From: Terrisporobacter mayombei
GTDB lineage: Bacteria; Bacillota; Clostridia; Peptostreptococcales; Peptostreptococcaceae
NCBI RefSeq assembly: GCF_020748465.1
Contig: NZ_JAHZMP010000001.1
Location: 372,001 to 436,000, forward strand
Length of the DNA: 64,000 nucleotides
Direction: 5' to 3'
The position numbers were made by a program, and so were the translations under genes. The notes beneath the pieces were generated by a model. That model ran no database searches. It was not told where the DNA came from and saw only the letters and a program-made list of their open reading frames with translations. Positions 45,492 through 55,385 of the stretch are shown here, piece after piece. The stretch's first letter is position 1. The number at the start of each line of letters is the position of its first letter.

Positions 45492-46805
45492 TTATATTTC
45501 ATTCGCTATTAAATATCCCATCTCTTTCGTACCTATAACATTTCCTATCCCATTATATATGTCTATCGTTCCATATCCTTTATTAAGTACTTTCGTAACA
45601 GCTTCTTCTATTTTTTTTGCTTCTTTTTCTAAATAAAATGAGTATCTAAGCATCATAGTTACTGATAATATTGTGGCAATTGGATTTACTTTATTTTGAC
45701 CTGCAATATCTGGTGAACTTCCATGTATTGGTTCGTACATTCCAGACTTATCATCTCTTAATGATGCAGATGGCAACATTCCAATAGAACCTGTTATCAT
45801 TGAAGCTTCATCTGAAATAATATCTCCAAATATGTTATTAGTAACTATTGTATCAAACTGACTAGGGTTTTTTATTAACTGAATGGCAGCATTATCTACG
45901 TACATAAAATTAAGTTCAATATCTTTATATCCTTCACTTAATTCATTCATTATTTTTCTCCAGAGTTTAGAACTATCAAGAACATTTGCTTTATCTACAC
46001 AAGTTAATTTTTTATTTCTAATTCTAGCAGTTTCAAAAGCTTTTCTTTCTATTCTTCGGATTTCATTTTCATCATATTTTTCCACATCATAAGCTACTTC
46101 TACATTATCTATTACTTCTGTTTTTCTTTCTCCAAAATAAATTCTACCTGTTAACTCTCTAACTACAACAAAATCTATTCCTTTTTCTACTATATCACTT
46201 CTTAGATGCGATAATTCCTTTAAACTTTCATGCATTGTTGCTGATCTTAAATTTACAAATAAATTAAGTTCTGATCTTAAATCTAGAAGTCCTTTTTCTG
46301 GTCTTATGGAAGGCTCAATATTATCCCATTTAGGTCCTCCAACAGCTCCAAGTAATACTGCATCACTTTTTTTACATTCAACTAAAGTTTGGATCGCCTA
46401 CTTTATCTATGGCTGCTCCTTCGATTGCTATATCTATGATCTCTTTCTTACTTTTATTAAATACCACATCTCTTTGAAGTATAGATGTTGAATTATACAA
46501 ATGAACAATTGCTTTTTTACATCCATTTAAAGCTTCATCTATTAATTTTCTCAAAAAATTGTATTCTGTCTTAGAAGCTGAAGGAAATCCTATTTCAATC
46601 TCTTTAAATCCAACTTCAATTAACATATTAAACATTTCAATTTTTCAAAAACGCTCATTGGAATAGGTAATGATTGATTACCATCTCTTAAATCAACAGA
46701 ACACCAAATTGGCGCCATATTTATTTCATTATCCGGCCATTGTCTATTCTTAAAATTTTTAGGCTGAAAATTTATTTTTTTATATTTTTTACAATCAAAA
46801 TTCAT
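45492..46805 (-). pseudogene. Collapsed leucine operon: leuA 5' part fused to leuB 3' part
   Basis: From ATG 46805 (AAGGAGGAG site) the frame starts like 2-isopropylmalate synthase: [20 protein letters not shown], then a one-base deletion near 46636, then [20 protein letters not shown], a gap of about 25 codons, and [20 protein letters not shown] to IDIAIEGA. It then runs without break into 3-isopropylmalate dehydrogenase (AAIDKVGDP, short deletion, [20 protein letters not shown]) and on to 45492. The rest of leuA, all of leuC and leuD, and the start of leuB are gone. The remaining 247-aa leuB end has the substrate and NAD loops but not the N-terminal part. The T-box upstream is intact. Confidence 0.88.
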
Positions 46806-46930
46806 AAAAAACTCCTCCTTATTTTTAAATAAAATTCCACTATTTTTTAATTATTTTCAAAATTTAACTTTTGTACATTGTATTCAATATAAAATTATAC
46901 TTTTTGTAAGTTTTAAACATTTCTAGAAAT

Positions 46931-47133
46931 AAAAAACCTCATCTCTATATTTAGAGACGAGGTTTAACTCTCGCGGTACCACTCTAGTTAACTTTAATAA
47001 GTTCCCTTTACAACAATCCGATACCAAATTCCACCAAACTTTGGCTCTCTGTAAACTTCAAAATTCTTACTACTTCTATTCTTAGCTTTCCAATTATTTA
47101 ACTTATTAGTAGTAATATACTAGAGTTAAACCT
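46931..47133 (-). ncRNA. T-box leader of the leu operon remnant
   Basis: On the minus strand the T-box sequence AGAGTGGTACCGCGAGAG is followed by a terminator ACCTCGTCTCT...AGAGATGAGGT and TTTTTT. Stem I with an AGAGAG distal motif lies upstream. The specifier is not certain; a GGTATCGG segment offers ATC (Ile), although leucine would be expected for this operon. It would sense uncharged tRNA and switch transcription of leuAB. Confidence 0.88.
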
Positions 47134-47310
47134 ACGTCAATATATTTTTTTAGAATTTTCTGAATATTTTATAATTTTTTAAGTTATAGCTTCAAAAAAA
47201 CTTCTCAATTCTTACATTTATTTATATTTAAGGGAATTAATATTATTTCTATCTAATAATATATATAAAGGGTTGTAGAATACTAAATTATCATGGAAGG
47301 AGATTATGAA

Positions 47311-47673
47311 ATGGATGACATATACAAAGAAGCTCATAAAATGGCCAAATCTATTTATGAGGAGTACAAAGATGTAGACTATAAATTCCAATTTCAATTA
47401 TGTTTGTCTTACCTTTCTGATAAAAGAATTACTGAGAGAATCCAAGAAATTTTAGCTGAAGTAAAAGTAAACGAAGAAGAAGCTAGAATATTAGAAAAAG
47501 TTGAATTTTACTATAAAAACTTTTTCAAAAATGAAGAAAATCTTAAGTTTAGACTTTGGCAAAGACAAGATAAAAGAAGAGTCTATTTATCTGCATCATA
47601 CATTGTTAATAAGCCTTATATAGACTTAATAAGCAACAAATTATTTGATAAAAAAGAAATAAAGAAATTTTAG
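47311..47673 (+). CDS. Uncharacterised small helical protein
   Basis: 120 aa from ATG 47311 (AAGGAGA seven bases upstream; an ATG 18 bases earlier lies before that site). It is helical and charged with no membrane segment: EAHKMAKSIYEEYKDVDYKF, then ERIQEILAEVKVNEEEARIL and RLWQRQDKRRVYLSASYIVN. The pattern of Arg and Lys near the end may bind nucleic acid, but I know no family. Confidence 0.65.
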   Translation: MDDIYKEAHKMAKSIYEEYKDVDYKFQFQLCLSYLSDKRITERIQEILAEVKVNEEEARILEKVEFYYKNFFKNEENLKFRLWQRQDKRRVYLSASYIVNKPYIDLISNKLFDKKEIKKF

Positions 47674-47680
47674 TAAAAAG

Positions 47681-47717
47681 GTGATATCGTGCTAAGAATA
47701 GTGCGATACACTTTTTT
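47681..47717 (+). terminator. Terminator of the 120-aa gene
   Basis: GTGATATCG pairs with CGATACAC (one bulge), followed by TTTTTT on the plus strand. Confidence 0.7.
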
Positions 47718-47725
47718 GCTTAAAA

Positions 47726-47770
47726 AAGAGCTGTTACATTTAATTTAAAATTATTTGTAAAACAGCTCTT
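47726..47770 (-). terminator. Terminator of the ccdA-tlpA unit
   Basis: AAGAGCTGTT pairs with AACAGCTCTT; the minus strand then has six T residues. Confidence 0.78.
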
Positions 47771-47780
47771 CTATATTTTA

Positions 47781-48959
47781 TTATTTATCTTCAATAAGAT
47801 TTCTCATAGTTTCTTTATCCATTGCTCCTGGAACATATTTAGTTATATATCCATCTTTATCAATTATAAATGTAGATGGGAATGAACTTATTCCATATCC
47901 GTATATTTGACTTCCTCCTTCATCAAATACCACAGGGAATGTATATCCTTCCTCTTTTAGAAATTTTTCTATATCTTCCTTACTTCCTTCATTACCTAAA
48001 TTTGGAGATGCTACACCAAGTATTATCACATCATTTTTATTTTTATTATATTCTTTGTATAACTCTTCTATATAAGGCATTTCTCCTTTACATGGAGGAC
48101 ACCATGTAGCCCAATAATTTAAAAATACTGTCTTTCCCTTATAATCACTAAGCTTATGTTTTTTTCCATATTGATCATATAAATCAAAGTCCAAAGCTTG
48201 TATTTTCTCGTCCTCTTTATTAGTATTTGCACCTTGACTACTTTCTGTCTTATTTTGCATTTCCTTTTTAGATGTATTCATATTGTTAGTAAATCCATTA
48301 AAAAACATTAACAAACCTGAAATAATAAGAATTATACCTCCAAATTTCTTTATAGCATCCATATGATTTTTCATTTTATCTACAGTATTTACAAGTTTAT
48401 TGTAGAATAATGACATTATTATAAATGGTAAGATAAATCCTATGGTATATACTCCTATTAATAAATAAGATGATGCTGCACTTTTCGAACTAGAAGACAT
48501 GATAAGTACAGATGCAAGTATAGGACCTATACATGGAGTCCAACCAAAACTAAAAGTAAATCCTAATAAAAATGAAGATATTGGAGTCATTTTTTTAGCT
48601 TTCATTTGAAATCTTTTATCTTTATTAAGAAAATTCACTTTTATTATATTCATATAAAATAGCCCCATGAATACTATAATAGTTCCACCTATCACCATAA
48701 TTAAGCTTTTATTTGCACTAAAAAATGAACTTAGTGCATTTACAGATGAGCCTAGTATAAAGAATGTAGTTGATATTCCAAGCGTAAAGAACAATGTATT
48801 TCTAAATAAGGCACTTTTTATAAAGCTACCATTTTTCATATCTTCAATACTACTATTGGATAGCATACTTAACTATATTGGTAATATTGGCAATATACAT
48901 GGTGATAAAAAGGATAGCAATCCTTCTGTAAACACCACTATTAAATTTAATTTTTCCAT
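47781..48959 (-). pseudogene. CcdA-TlpA fusion with one in-frame amber codon
   Basis: ATG 48959 opens MEKLNLIVVFTEGLLSFLSP, then CILPILPI, the first helix of CcdA/DsbD-type electron carriers with its Cys. At 48873-48875 there is TAG where TAT (Tyr) would fit, and the same frame goes on LSMLSNSSIEDMKNGSF to the end at 47781. The downstream part has five more membrane helices including TFSFGWTPCIGPIL (second Cys) and, from about residue 240, a thioredoxin-like domain with WATWCPPCK. Such proteins carry reducing power across the membrane. A restart at the ATG 48866 would lack the first helix and Cys. Confidence 0.82.
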
Positions 48960-48980
48960 CACAATCTCCCTAAATTATTT

Positions 48981-49856
48981 TTATATACTATTTTTTTCTT
49001 CTATTCTTTTTTTGTCTAAATATGAAATTGCACTTAATACAGCGGTTTGTCCTTGTCCTGCTGATTTCAAATATTGATATGGCTTACCTGCACAATCTCC
49101 AGCTACATATAAACCTTCTATATTTGTTTTCATATCTTTATCACATTTTATATGGGGTCCATCTACTTCTACCCCAGGTACCATATATTTTGGTGATATA
49201 CTATCTTTTATTACAAAAATTCCATCTACTTCTAATTCTTGATTTCTAAGTAATAATTTATTAGCTAACTTATCGCCTTTTATTTCTTTCGCTCTATCTT
49301 CTATTATTTGTATACTTTCGTTAAGTTTATTTGTCATTTTATATGTTGGTATATAATAAACTTCACTTGCTATTTCACTCAAGAAATTAGCATCTTCTTC
49401 TCCCTCATGATTACTACCTATGATTGCAACTTTTTTATTTCTATATAGAGCAGCATCACAAGTTGCACAATATCCTACACCTTTTCCTAAGTATTCTTCT
49501 TCACCTTTAATCATTTTTCCATATTCTACTCCAGTAGCAAGAACAACAGTTGTAGCTTCATACATATCATCTCCACTTACTAAAGTAAAATAATCTCCCA
49601 TACTGTAAATGTTGTTTATCCTTTTTTCTGTAATTTCTACTCCCATGCTATTTACATGTGATATAAATTTATTTTTTAATTCTATTCCACTTATTTCTTC
49701 AAATCCTAAATAATTTTCTACTGAGGGTGCTTTTGTAATTTTTACACTAGCACCATTGCTTCCAAATATTATTATATTTTTATTTCTTATTTTTGCATTT
49801 AATGATGCTGCTAGACCTGCTGGTCCACTTCCTACTACTGCTATATCGTATCTCAT
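48981..49856 (-). CDS. trxB: Thioredoxin reductase-like flavoprotein
   Basis: 291 aa from ATG 49856 (AGGAGAC five bases before). FAD-binding GSGPAGLAASLNAK, the redox pair in CATCDAALY, NADPH fold VAIIGSNHEGEEDA, and C-terminal GLYVAGDCAGKPYQYLKSAG. It reduces thioredoxin or a similar partner with NAD(P)H. It lies 22 bp upstream of the CcdA-TlpA gene, and trxA is 1.2 kb away, which points to a thiol-redox cluster. Confidence 0.88.
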   Translation of the reverse strand: MRYDIAVVGSGPAGLAASLNAKIRNKNIIIFGSNGASVKITKAPSVENYLGFEEISGIELKNKFISHVNSMGVEITEKRINNIYSMGDYFTLVSGDDMYEATTVVLATGVEYGKMIKGEEEYLGKGVGYCATCDAALYRNKKVAIIGSNHEGEEDANFLSEIASEVYYIPTYKMTNKLNESIQIIEDRAKEIKGDKLANKLLLRNQELEVDGIFVIKDSISPKYMVPGVEVDGPHIKCDKDMKTNIEGLYVAGDCAGKPYQYLKSAGQGQTAVLSAISYLDKKRIEEKNSI

Positions 49857-49881
49857 ATTTAGTCTCCTATAAATTGTTATA

Positions 49882-50784
49882 TTATAATATCCTTTTAGCT
49901 CCAACATACACGCTGTTCCAATAACTATTGTTTATATCAACCTTTTTTACAACACTTTTAGAATTTGGCGCATGTATCATTTGACTATTTCCTACATAAA
50001 TTCCCACATGTGTTACAGTTCCATCAGATCTTGTGCTTGAAAAAATTAAATCTCCTGGTTGTAGATTTGATTTACTTACAGATTTACCTACTTTGTATTG
50101 GTCTCTAGACACCCTTGGAGTTTGTACTTTATGTTTTATGAACTAAACCCGAGCAGTCAAAACTATTTGGACCTTCTGCACCCAAACATAAGGCTTCCCT
50201 AATTGTTCATGAGCTGTTTTAACTATTGCTTGTGCTTTTGATATATTGCTTGAATTGTTGGTACTTGATTCTGTTTGGGAATTAGAACCAGCGTATATAG
50301 ATATATAATCTCCACTTGCCCATCCAGTAGATTCATTAGATAGTTTAACTTTATACCATCCATTACTTTTTTCCAATAAATCTACTATATCATTATTTCT
50401 TAACCTCGAAATTACTGCATAATTTTCAGAAGGTCCTTTTCTTACATTAAGACTAGTCCTTACTTTTACCTGCCCTTTTTTTCCTATAATATTTACACTA
50501 TTATCTGAGATTAAATTATTTACATTTATATATTTTATACTACCATAACCTATTATTCCATTTGACAACTTTACTTTATACCACCCATTATTTTTTTCTA
50601 ATATCTGTAGTTTATTACCTAATTTAACTTGAGTTAATGCAGTGTAATTAGTACTTGGTCCACTTCTTATATTTAAAACACTCGTGTTTACTATTCCTTA
50701 TTGATTATTAACATATACACCTGATATAGACATCGCTATGCTCATTATTGTTAATCCTGCTATTAATTTTATATTTTTTGTCAT
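49882..50784 (-). pseudogene. Secreted SH3b-NlpC/P60 peptidoglycan endopeptidase, multiply broken
   Basis: ATG 50784 with GGGAGAG upstream opens a signal peptide (TKNIKLIAGLTIMSIAMSIS), then a TAA near codon 28. The frame continues GIVNTSVLNIRSGPSTNYTA, with two or three bacterial SH3 domains (NVRKGPSENYAVISRLRNND, LLEKSNGWYKVKLSNE). Near 50160 the frame shifts within the catalytic start (GKPYVWG..., SFDCSG), and it shifts again near 50140 to reach KVQTPRVSRDQYKVGKSV, then THVGIYVGNSQMIHAPNS. The catalytic Cys and His are still readable but in different frames. A wall hydrolase gene that no longer works. Confidence 0.85.
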
Positions 50785-51043
50785 CATCTCTCTCCCTTTT
50801 TATGTATTAGTATTATAAGATTATCTAGTTCTTATATATTTAATATAACAAAAATAAAAAATTGTCTCAATTAGGCATTTTTTCGTAACCTATTTAATCA
50901 TTCAATAGAAAATATGATTTTATTATTACATCACACTGCTTCTACTTATAACATGCATTATAAATAATGTTGTTACATTATAATATTTTTCAAACTATAA
51001 TTTATATAATGTGCTTTTTAATAAACAAACTTCTAGCAAAAAA

Positions 51044-51074
51044 AGCTATTACACTAGCTATTAGTGGAATAACT
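51044..51074 (-). terminator. Terminator of trxA
   Basis: On the minus strand AGTTATT...ACTA/TAGT...AATAGCT, followed by TTTTTTT. 50785-51043 shows nothing else of note. Confidence 0.6.
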
Positions 51075-51097
51075 CTTTTTATGATTAAATAATTATA

Positions 51098-51415
51098 TTA
51101 TAAAAATAACCCAATTTTATCTATCAAATTATTTTTAGGTATAAAGCCTACTAGTCTATCCATTTCTTTACCATCTTTAAATACTATTACTGTTGGAACT
51201 GTCGATACAACAAATTTTTCTGCTAGTTCCATACTCTCATCAATATCAACTTTATAGAAATCTGCTTTATCTACCATTTCCTCTGCCAATGAGTTATATA
51301 CTGGTGATAACATTTTACATGGTCCACACCAAGTTGCAAAGAAATCAACTACAACTATTCCTTTTTTATTTTTTACAACATTTGCAAATTCATTTGTTTT
51401 TATTATTTTAGCCAT
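51098..51415 (-). CDS. trxA: Thioredoxin
   Basis: 105 aa, normal thioredoxin length. The active site is FFATWCGPCKML, with the cis-Pro loop STVPTVIVF and C-terminal GFIPKNNLIDKIG. It is a small cytoplasmic dithiol reductant, the expected partner of the flavoprotein reductase at 48981. Ribosome site AAAGGAG. Confidence 0.93.
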   Translation of the reverse strand: MAKIIKTNEFANVVKNKKGIVVVDFFATWCGPCKMLSPVYNSLAEEMVDKADFYKVDIDESMELAEKFVVSTVPTVIVFKDGKEMDRLVGFIPKNNLIDKIGLFL

Positions 51416-51628
51416 TTTATATTTCTCCTTTTATAATTTTTATAATTCTAACTTACTTAGTAATAATATTATTTAAAAGAATTACATTTAGTAAATTATT
51501 TTATTATCAGTGTGATTAGTATAATAAAATTAAAATTTAATCTCAATTAGGCACTTTCTAGTAACTATATCTTTACAAAAAATTCCCTTATAAAATTTTA
51601 TAAGGGAATTATAATATTTTATTTTACT

Positions 51629-52834
51629 TTAACTAATTTTCAATAGTTTTCTACTCTCTTCACAATATCCCTTATCCTTAATTAGACATAAAATATTGTT
51701 AATTTCATATTCAGAACCTGCATAAACCATAACTGCCAATTCGTCATTATCATCAATTACATCATATTCATCTATACAAGCATTTATAAGAGATATTATC
51801 TCTTCTTTTTTAGGAGATTTAAATCTTAATAAAGCTTGGCACTTATTATTTATAGTTTTTTCCACTTCAATTTTCTCTTTTGTAAATTGATCTATCTTAG
51901 CAATTCTATTGTTAAATATATCCATAACATCTGCATAAACAGCACTACCTGTAGGTTCTTTTCCTGCTCCTTTACCTACAAAAGATAATTCTCCTATAGA
52001 ATCTCCATTAAATACAACAATATTGTATTCATTATCTATTTGAGATAATAAGTTATTATTGTCAACAAGGACAGGTCTTACATAACCACTAACCTTTTCA
52101 TTTTTCTTCTTACTTTGACCAACTAACTTAATTTTGCATCCCATTTGTTTTGCATAATTAATATCCTTCATATCAATTTTTGATATACCTTCTAAGTAAA
52201 AGTCTTTCCAATATACTCTACCATTGTAAGCCAAAGTTGATAAAATAGATAATTTTCTAGCTGCATCATATCCTTCCACATCAGCTTCTGGATTTGCTTC
52301 TGCAAAACCTAATTCTTGAGCTTCTTTTAATACTTCATCATAAGACAAACCTTCATTATACATTTTGCTTAAGATAAAGTTTGTTGTCCCATTTAATATG
52401 GCATACATACTATCAATAGAATTACCTTCTAATGACTCTGTTAAAGGTTTAAGAACTGGTATTCCACCACCAACAGATGCTTCAAATTTAAGACTTACAT
52501 TATTTTCTTTTGCTAACTTAACAAGTTTATCCCCATACTCTGCTAGCATATCCTTATTAGCTGTGACTACGTTAATTTTACTTTCTAATGCTCTTTTTAT
52601 ATATTCATATGAAGGATGTAATCCTCCTATTAACTCAACTAAAATATCGATATCCTCTTTAAATACATCTTCAATATTTTCAGTTATTATATTCGCATAT
52701 TTAGATGATTTGTATTTATTTTTATCTCTTACTAATATGCTTGTTATTTCTATATTTCTTTTATTCTTATTTCCCTCAATCATTTGTACTAGACCTTTTC
52801 CCACTGTTCCATATCCAAGTATAGCTATTTTCAT
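51629..52834 (-). CDS. hom: Homoserine dehydrogenase
   Basis: 401 aa. NAD(P)-binding GYGTVGKGLV at 7-16, then VTANKDMLAEYG, the catalytic SVGGGIPVLKPL, GTTNFILSKM, EAQELGFAEANPEADVEGYD, and a C-terminal ACT domain (about 330-400) for feedback control. It reduces aspartate semialdehyde to homoserine, feeding threonine and methionine. Two tandem T-box leaders lie upstream, so expression depends strongly on tRNA charging. No thrB or thrC follows in this window. Confidence 0.95.
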   Translation of the reverse strand: MKIAILGYGTVGKGLVQMIEGNKNKRNIEITSILVRDKNKYKSSKYANIITENIEDVFKEDIDILVELIGGLHPSYEYIKRALESKINVVTANKDMLAEYGDKLVKLAKENNVSLKFEASVGGGIPVLKPLTESLEGNSIDSMYAILNGTTNFILSKMYNEGLSYDEVLKEAQELGFAEANPEADVEGYDAARKLSILSTLAYNGRVYWKDFYLEGISKIDMKDINYAKQMGCKIKLVGQSKKKNEKVSGYVRPVLVDNNNLLSQIDNEYNIVVFNGDSIGELSFVGKGAGKEPTGSAVYADVMDIFNNRIAKIDQFTKEKIEVEKTINNKCQALLRFKSPKKEEIISLINACIDEYDVIDDNDELAVMVYAGSEYEINNILCLIKDKGYCEESRKLLKIS

Positions 52835-52881
52835 ATTAAGACCTCCTTTTTACTTTAAAAACAAATTTTACTTTTCTCAAT

Positions 52882-53131
52882 CAAAAAAGAGACTAATTCC
52901 TCTAAAGGGACGAGTCTCTCGCGGTTCCACCCAATTTAGTTTTATTCATAATAAAACTCACTTTAAACTTTAACGCAGCTTACGGTTAATCTTACTAAAA
53001 TCAACTGGATTACTTCAGATCACAGCTCCTAGGTAGTTTTCAATCCCTCTAATTTGAAAAGCCTTACAGCCCATGAGCTTTTCTCTCTGATAATCGAATT
53101 AGATTTACTTTTCCTATTCATCGCTTTTAAA
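52882..53131 (-). ncRNA. T-box leader 1, proximal to hom
   Basis: On the minus strand GGGTGGAACCGCGAGAG (T-box) with terminator GAGACTCGTCCC...AATTAGTCTC and TTTTTT. Stem I carries AACTACCTAGG, in which ACC reads as a threonine specifier. The middle 150 nt is nearly identical to the second leader. Confidence 0.9.
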
Positions 53132-53151
53132 TATTAATTTGTATTTTTTTA

Positions 53152-53397
53152 AATAAAAAACTCGTCCTTATAAATAAGGACGAGATATATTCCCGCGGTT
53201 CCACCTAAATTGACTTAAAATCCACTTAATGCTTTAACGCAGCTTACGGTTAATCTTACTGAAATCAATTAGATTACTTCAGATCACAGCTCCTAGGTAG
53301 TTTTCAATCCCTCTAATTTGAAAAGCCTTACAGCCCATGAGCTTTTCTCTCTGGTAATCGAATTAGATTTACTCTTCCTATTCATCGCTTTTAAACT
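53152..53397 (-). ncRNA. T-box leader 2, distal to hom
   Basis: On the minus strand AGGTGGAACCGCGGG (T-box) followed by a stable terminator CTCGTCCTTA...TAAGGACGAG with TTTTTT. Stem I and specifier region AACTACCTAGG (ACC, Thr) match leader 1. The two are in series, so a transcript must antiterminate twice. Confidence 0.9.
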
Positions 53398-53502
53398 CTA
53401 AATTTATATTAAATTAATATTATAAGAATTATTATTAAATGTCAAGATAATTTTTAATTTATTAATCTATATAAAAGAAAAATAATTATAAACGATACAA
53501 GT

Positions 53503-54348
53503 TTATCTTATTTTTCTTTTATATAGCCTTGCATTTATTTCACAACCAATTAATATGGTCCAGCTGCTTAAATAAACCCAGGTCATAAGCACGATAATTC
53601 CACCTAAACTCCCATAAATAATATCGTATCTTGCAAAATTATTTGTGTAAAATGAGTAACAAAATGATGCTACTAACCAACATAAAGTAGACACTATAGC
53701 TCCTGGTAATACATCTTTAAAAGACAATTTTTTATTAGGAGTAAATCTATATAGGTTCATTAAAATTATAATTACAGTTATAATTCCCACCACGTATCTA
53801 CAAAGGTTCCAAATATACATAAAATATTGATCCAAGCCAATTAAATTAAATAAAAATGAACCTAACCTCTCACCAAATACTAAAAATATCATAGATGTAA
53901 AAATCAAAACAACTAACATTATTACAAATACTAAAGATATGAATAATACCTCAAAATATGGTCTGGTTTCCCTAATATTATAAGATCTATTCATACCTCT
54001 AATTAGTGATAATACTGCCCTAGACATGGTGTACATTGCTAACATAAAACTTAATATTAAAAAACTAAAACTTCTGTTTTCTATGGCAGATTGCATTAAT
54101 GATGATACTATATTAAAAGCACTTAAAGGTAATATTTTCTTTAATAGAAATATATATTTGCTAATTTTAATTATGGGTGTATATACCACCAAACTTATTG
54201 TAAATATTAAAAAAGGAAAGAAAGATAACAGTAAATAAAATGACATTTCAGCTGCTTTGGAGTTTATTTCTCTATAATTAGAATATTCCATAAGAAACTT
54301 CATTCTTTTACTATATGTCTGGAATTTACTATTAAGTCTATTTTTCAT
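53503..54348 (-). CDS. YihY/BrkB-family membrane protein
   Basis: 281 aa with six hydrophobic segments. It has the family pattern KAAEMSFYLLLSFFPFLIFT near the N terminus and a C-terminal YGSLGGIIVLMTWVYLSSWT. The family was once named ribonuclease BN by mistake; its true role in the membrane is not settled. It is a single gene. Confidence 0.88.
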   Translation of the reverse strand: MKNRLNSKFQTYSKRMKFLMEYSNYREINSKAAEMSFYLLLSFFPFLIFTISLVVYTPIIKISKYIFLLKKILPLSAFNIVSSLMQSAIENRSFSFLILSFMLAMYTMSRAVLSLIRGMNRSYNIRETRPYFEVLFISLVFVIMLVVLIFTSMIFLVFGERLGSFLFNLIGLDQYFMYIWNLCRYVVGIITVIIILMNLYRFTPNKKLSFKDVLPGAIVSTLCWLVASFCYSFYTNNFARYDIIYGSLGGIIVLMTWVYLSSWTILIGCEINARLYKRKIR

Positions 54349-54431
54349 ATTATCCCTCCTATTCTATATTTTTCTTATTTACTATTTCAATATAATAATT
54401 AATACAATTTTATTTTTTTATATTTTACATT

Positions 54432-55051
54432 TTAACTCATACTTAATACTTCATGTATATCTGACAATTCCGTTTTTTCATTTGTATATATTTTCAACTT
54501 TTCCAATTCTAATTCCCTTTTTATATCATCAGAAATATCCATACACGAAATAGCTATCTCTTTATTATTAAGTTTCTCTACTAGTTGCATAGTACAATAT
54601 AACATCATTTCATCAAATCTATTTTTTATAATTTCCTCCATGAACCTGTCTTATTAAGAGATTTTAATACTTCATTACTATTATCTAGTTCATCAGATAT
54701 ATTATTAAAAAGAGAATTTAGACTTTCCATTCCATTATACTCTAAGTTAAAGTAATAGTCTTTAATCTTTTTATTAGCATAAATAGTATCTCCTTTTTTA
54801 TTACAAATAAGCATAAAGCTATGTATATCATTATCAACTATACTATAAAATACCTTCCTATTTTAAGTTAATATTCTTGATTTATTTATATATATGTATA
54901 ATTCAATAAAACTTACCCCTATAACAATTAATGATAATATATATGTTATACACACTGAGATTAATATAGCGTAAAAAGAAGTTTTTTTAATTGTAAAAAT
55001 AGAGAAAACAGATTCAGAGCCTAACATGAAAATAATAATACTTAACGCCAT
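54432..55051 (-). pseudogene. Remnant of a membrane PAS-domain sensor protein
   Basis: Three short frames in line on the minus strand. The first (55051-54863) has membrane helices and ends in TAA after KSRILT. The same frame resumes NRKVFYSIVDNDIHSFMLIC, then a PAS-like ANKKIKDYYF, and breaks near 54640. The last (to 54432) has an ISDDIKRELELEKLKIYTNE linker helix and stops before any kinase or GGDEF domain. One nonsense codon, at least one frameshift and a lost output domain make it a relic. 55052-55276 has no gene that I see. Confidence 0.7.
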
Positions 55052-55276
55052 AAATAAATATTTTTTCTAAAGTCGTTTCTAAGTATGGATTTTCAACATC
55101 TCATTTAATAGTTATTTTAGATGATAAAATAATTAATCTCCTCAATAAAATATTATTTTATTTAAATATAATTTTTGTTGCAAAGTATATATTACCAAAT
55201 ATTTGCAATCAAAAAAAGTTAAATATATAACTTTATATATATGAATACTAGGTAAAAATACCAAATATGATTATAT

Positions 55277-55324
55277 AAAAAAAGTAATAACTTTTGATAT
55301 TTTTAATCAAAAATCATTACTTTT
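55277..55324 (-). terminator. Terminator of the phosphohexomutase gene
   Basis: AAAGTAAT...TTTTGAT pairs with ATCAAAA...ATTACTTT; the minus strand continues with seven T residues. Confidence 0.8.
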
Positions 55325-55385
55325 CCTTTACTTTATTATAAACTTCATAAGAAAACGAATATCTCCCTTATAATATTATTTTTTT

